Of a DNA stretch of 7,667 nucleotides, positions 6,237-7,667 are shown piece by piece. The stretch spans positions 1 through 7,667 of the forward strand of contig CAUJFK010000415.1 of NCBI GenBank assembly GCA_963169175.1, read 5' to 3'. This DNA is from Acidobacteriota bacterium (GTDB lineage Bacteria; Acidobacteriota; Blastocatellia; Pyrinomonadales; Pyrinomonadaceae). Within the stretch, counting starts at the first letter, position 1. Each line of letters starts with the position of its first letter. The position numbers and the translations under genes are program-made. The notes beneath the pieces were generated by a model. It did no database searches. It was given only the letters and a program-made list of their open reading frames with translations, and had not been told where the DNA came from.

Positions 6237-7667
6237 TTATTTTGGCTTTACAACCAAATACCCCTGCATCTCCTGGTGCAAGGCCGAACAGAAGTTCGTG
6301 CAGTAATAGGCGTAAACGCCCGGCTTGTCAGCCACGAACTCGATCGTCTTGGTCTCACCTGGATCTACCACCACGTTTATGTTGTATTCCAACAGTCCAA
6401 AGCCATGAAGCTCGTCTGTCGTTTGCTCGATATTGGTCAGGTGGATGGTGACCTTATCGCCCTGATTGACCTCGATCGCCGTTGGTGTGATCGTACTTCG
6501 AACAAGTATCGTCTTGACCGTCACCGTGCCGGGACCGGTTTCGATCTTTGCGTCATTGATCTCCCAGATCGCGTTCGGATTCTTGTTTTCCTCTTTCGGA
6601 TATACCTCGATCGGTTTTAGCTTGTCCGCCTTGATGATCTGGGCATAGTGCGGCTCAGGTTCAGTAAAGGCGTTATACAGCAGCTTCATCTTTTCGCCGT
6701 CGATGCCGATAAGCTGCGAGCTTTCCGGCTGTGACGGGCCGACATTGAGGTGTGTGCCGTGCGATAGTTTGTTCAATGCGATCAGATACTTGCCATCGGG
6801 ATCGACCGTATCGCCTTCGGCTGTCGCAAGGTGTCCGATGTTATAGGTGATCGGGATCTTGTCGGTGATCTCCCATGTTCCGAGCTTCCATTTCGCAACC
6901 GCACTTTCAACAAACAGCGACGTGTAGGCATAGCCCTGGTTGTCAAACTGTGTATGCAGCGGTCCGAGGCCGACGTTGACCTCGGCTTCCTTTACGAAAT
7001 CATAGTCAAGGATCGGAAGGCCGTCCTCTTCACCCGAAAACTTCTTATCCTGGATCGCGGCGAGCATTTTTTCGACGCTGTAAGCCGTAGTGATGGATTG
7101 GAGCTTGCCGCTGCCAATGATCCATTTTCCGTCAGGGCTGATATCAACCCCGTGCGGGCTCTTGCTGCACGGGATCAGATATACCAGACCGGGAGTTGCG
7201 ACAGGATCGACGACTGCTACACCGTCTATTGTCTTTGTCTTGCCGGCCTGAACGGCTTTTTCAACTTCTTTCCAGTTGACAGCTACGATGTAGTCACGCT
7301 CGCGTTGCGTGGAGGTGACCTCAAGCTTGCCGATCGCTTTTTCGGTGTTGTATGTCGTCCAGAACGCCCAGCCATCGCTTGGGCCTTTGCCGGCATCACC
7401 AAGATCGTATGCATACGGCGGCATTTCGATCTGCCACCCAACACTCATTTCGCCCGTGTCAGGCTTGATCGAGATGCCCGAGACGACACCCTTATATTTA
7501 GTGGCATATTCCTCAACGGGAACGGCTGTTTTCTTAGGCAGTGGGATTGAGAAGCGGGACGCGGCAAGCACATACTCGCTGTTAGGCGTGATAAATGCTC
7601 CGCCGTGGAAGCCGGAAACGTTTGGCACCGGGCCAAGGATCTGCTTTGTCTTAAAGTCGCGCAGGTC
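6237..7667 (-). CDS. nosZ: NosZ, nitrous oxide reductase (clade II type), 5' partial
   Basis: NosZ is the periplasmic multicopper enzyme reducing N2O to N2. The frame is open to the right edge, reading DLRDFKTKQILGPVPNVSGF before the GTG-derived valine could act as a start, so the first residues of the visible 476 are internal. The missing part should hold the signal peptide and the DxHH motif with two CuZ histidines. Five of the seven CuZ histidines are visible (counted from the edge): His21 (GFHGG), His172 (KSPHGVDISPDGK), His238 (GPLHTQFD), His279 (YNIGHL) and His340 (EPEPHY). The C-terminal cupredoxin domain has the CuA site: His421 (ELHGF) and CTNFCSALHQEM with Cys456, Cys460, His464 and Met467. 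Asn458 replaces the Trp of clade I. The protein ends soon after (YLVVKPK), so there is no fused cytochrome c domain. It is the most upstream nos gene seen; its promoter is outside the window. Confidence 0.97.
   Translation of the reverse strand, partial: DLRDFKTKQILGPVPNVSGFHGGAFITPNSEYVLAASRFSIPLPKKTAVPVEEYATKYKGVVSGISIKPDTGEMSVGWQIEMPPYAYDLGDAGKGPSDGWAFWTTYNTEKAIGKLEVTSTQRERDYIVAVNWKEVEKAVQAGKTKTIDGVAVVDPVATPGLVYLIPCSKSPHGVDISPDGKWIIGSGKLQSITTAYSVEKMLAAIQDKKFSGEEDGLPILDYDFVKEAEVNVGLGPLHTQFDNQGYAYTSLFVESAVAKWKLGTWEITDKIPITYNIGHLATAEGDTVDPDGKYLIALNKLSHGTHLNVGPSQPESSQLIGIDGEKMKLLYNAFTEPEPHYAQIIKADKLKPIEVYPKEENKNPNAIWEINDAKIETGPGTVTVKTILVRSTITPTAIEVNQGDKVTIHLTNIEQTTDELHGFGLLEYNINVVVDPGETKTIEFVADKPGVYAYYCTNFCSALHQEMQGYLVVKPK

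Noticed and set aside
5982..6620. 212-residue plus-strand frame across the nosZ-nosB gap
   Set aside because: It is antisense to two well-supported genes and runs through the stem-loop; no domain is visible.
6831..7550. 239-residue plus-strand open frame
   Set aside because: It is fully antisense to nosZ, whose copper motifs prove the minus strand is coding, and the product has no recognisable domain.
7626..7628. GTG as the nosZ start
   Set aside because: In-frame codons upstream to the window edge read as NosZ sequence, and the CuZ DxHH region must lie further upstream, so this valine is internal.

Overview
The window holds most of a nitrous oxide reductase (nos) gene cluster, all on the minus strand. 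A nitric-oxide/iron-sulfur repair gene converges on it from the plus strand. The cluster fits clade II ('atypical') N2O reducers. NosZ ends in a CuA motif with Asn where clade I enzymes have Trp, and the next gene is a NosB-type four-helix membrane protein, which accompanies clade II NosZ. The bases are moderately GC-rich. The intergenic stretch carries CTTTGYG-type repeats of a kind I associate with several environmental phyla, including Acidobacteriota. I would guess an uncultured soil or sediment bacterium, possibly acidobacterial, but the window alone does not settle taxonomy.

Layout, left to right. Bases 1-698 (+): RIC/ScdA/YtfE-type di-iron repair protein, 5' end cut by the window edge. 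Bases 699-877: convergent intergenic region with forward and inverted CTTTGYG repeats and a hairpin. Then, on the minus strand, in transcription order from the right edge: nosZ (5' part missing, ends 6237), a 76-nt gap with a strong stem-loop, nosB (6160-5471), nosD (5462-4101), nosF (4104-3385), nosL (3401-2994), nosY (2943-2113), and a membrane-anchored SUMF1/FGE-fold protein (2068-878). Gaps are 8 nt, a 4-nt overlap, a 17-nt overlap, 50 nt and 44 nt, which suggests one transcription unit.

How the genes work together. NosZ reduces N2O to N2 in the periplasm and needs its CuA and CuZ copper centres built there. NosL is the lipoprotein copper chaperone. NosF (ATPase) and NosY (permease) form an ABC transporter that works with the periplasmic beta-helix protein NosD in CuZ assembly. 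NosB is a membrane protein of unknown role. No nosR, nosX, nosG, nosH or cytochrome c gene lies in the window, so the electron route to NosZ is not visible. The RIC protein would repair iron centres damaged by NO, which fits an organism exposed to denitrification intermediates.

The least explained part is the last gene of the operon. It has a formylglycine-generating-enzyme fold but lacks the active-site cysteines, and it appears tethered on the periplasmic side next to the copper-site assembly genes. No tRNA, rRNA, CRISPR array, transposase or phage gene was seen.
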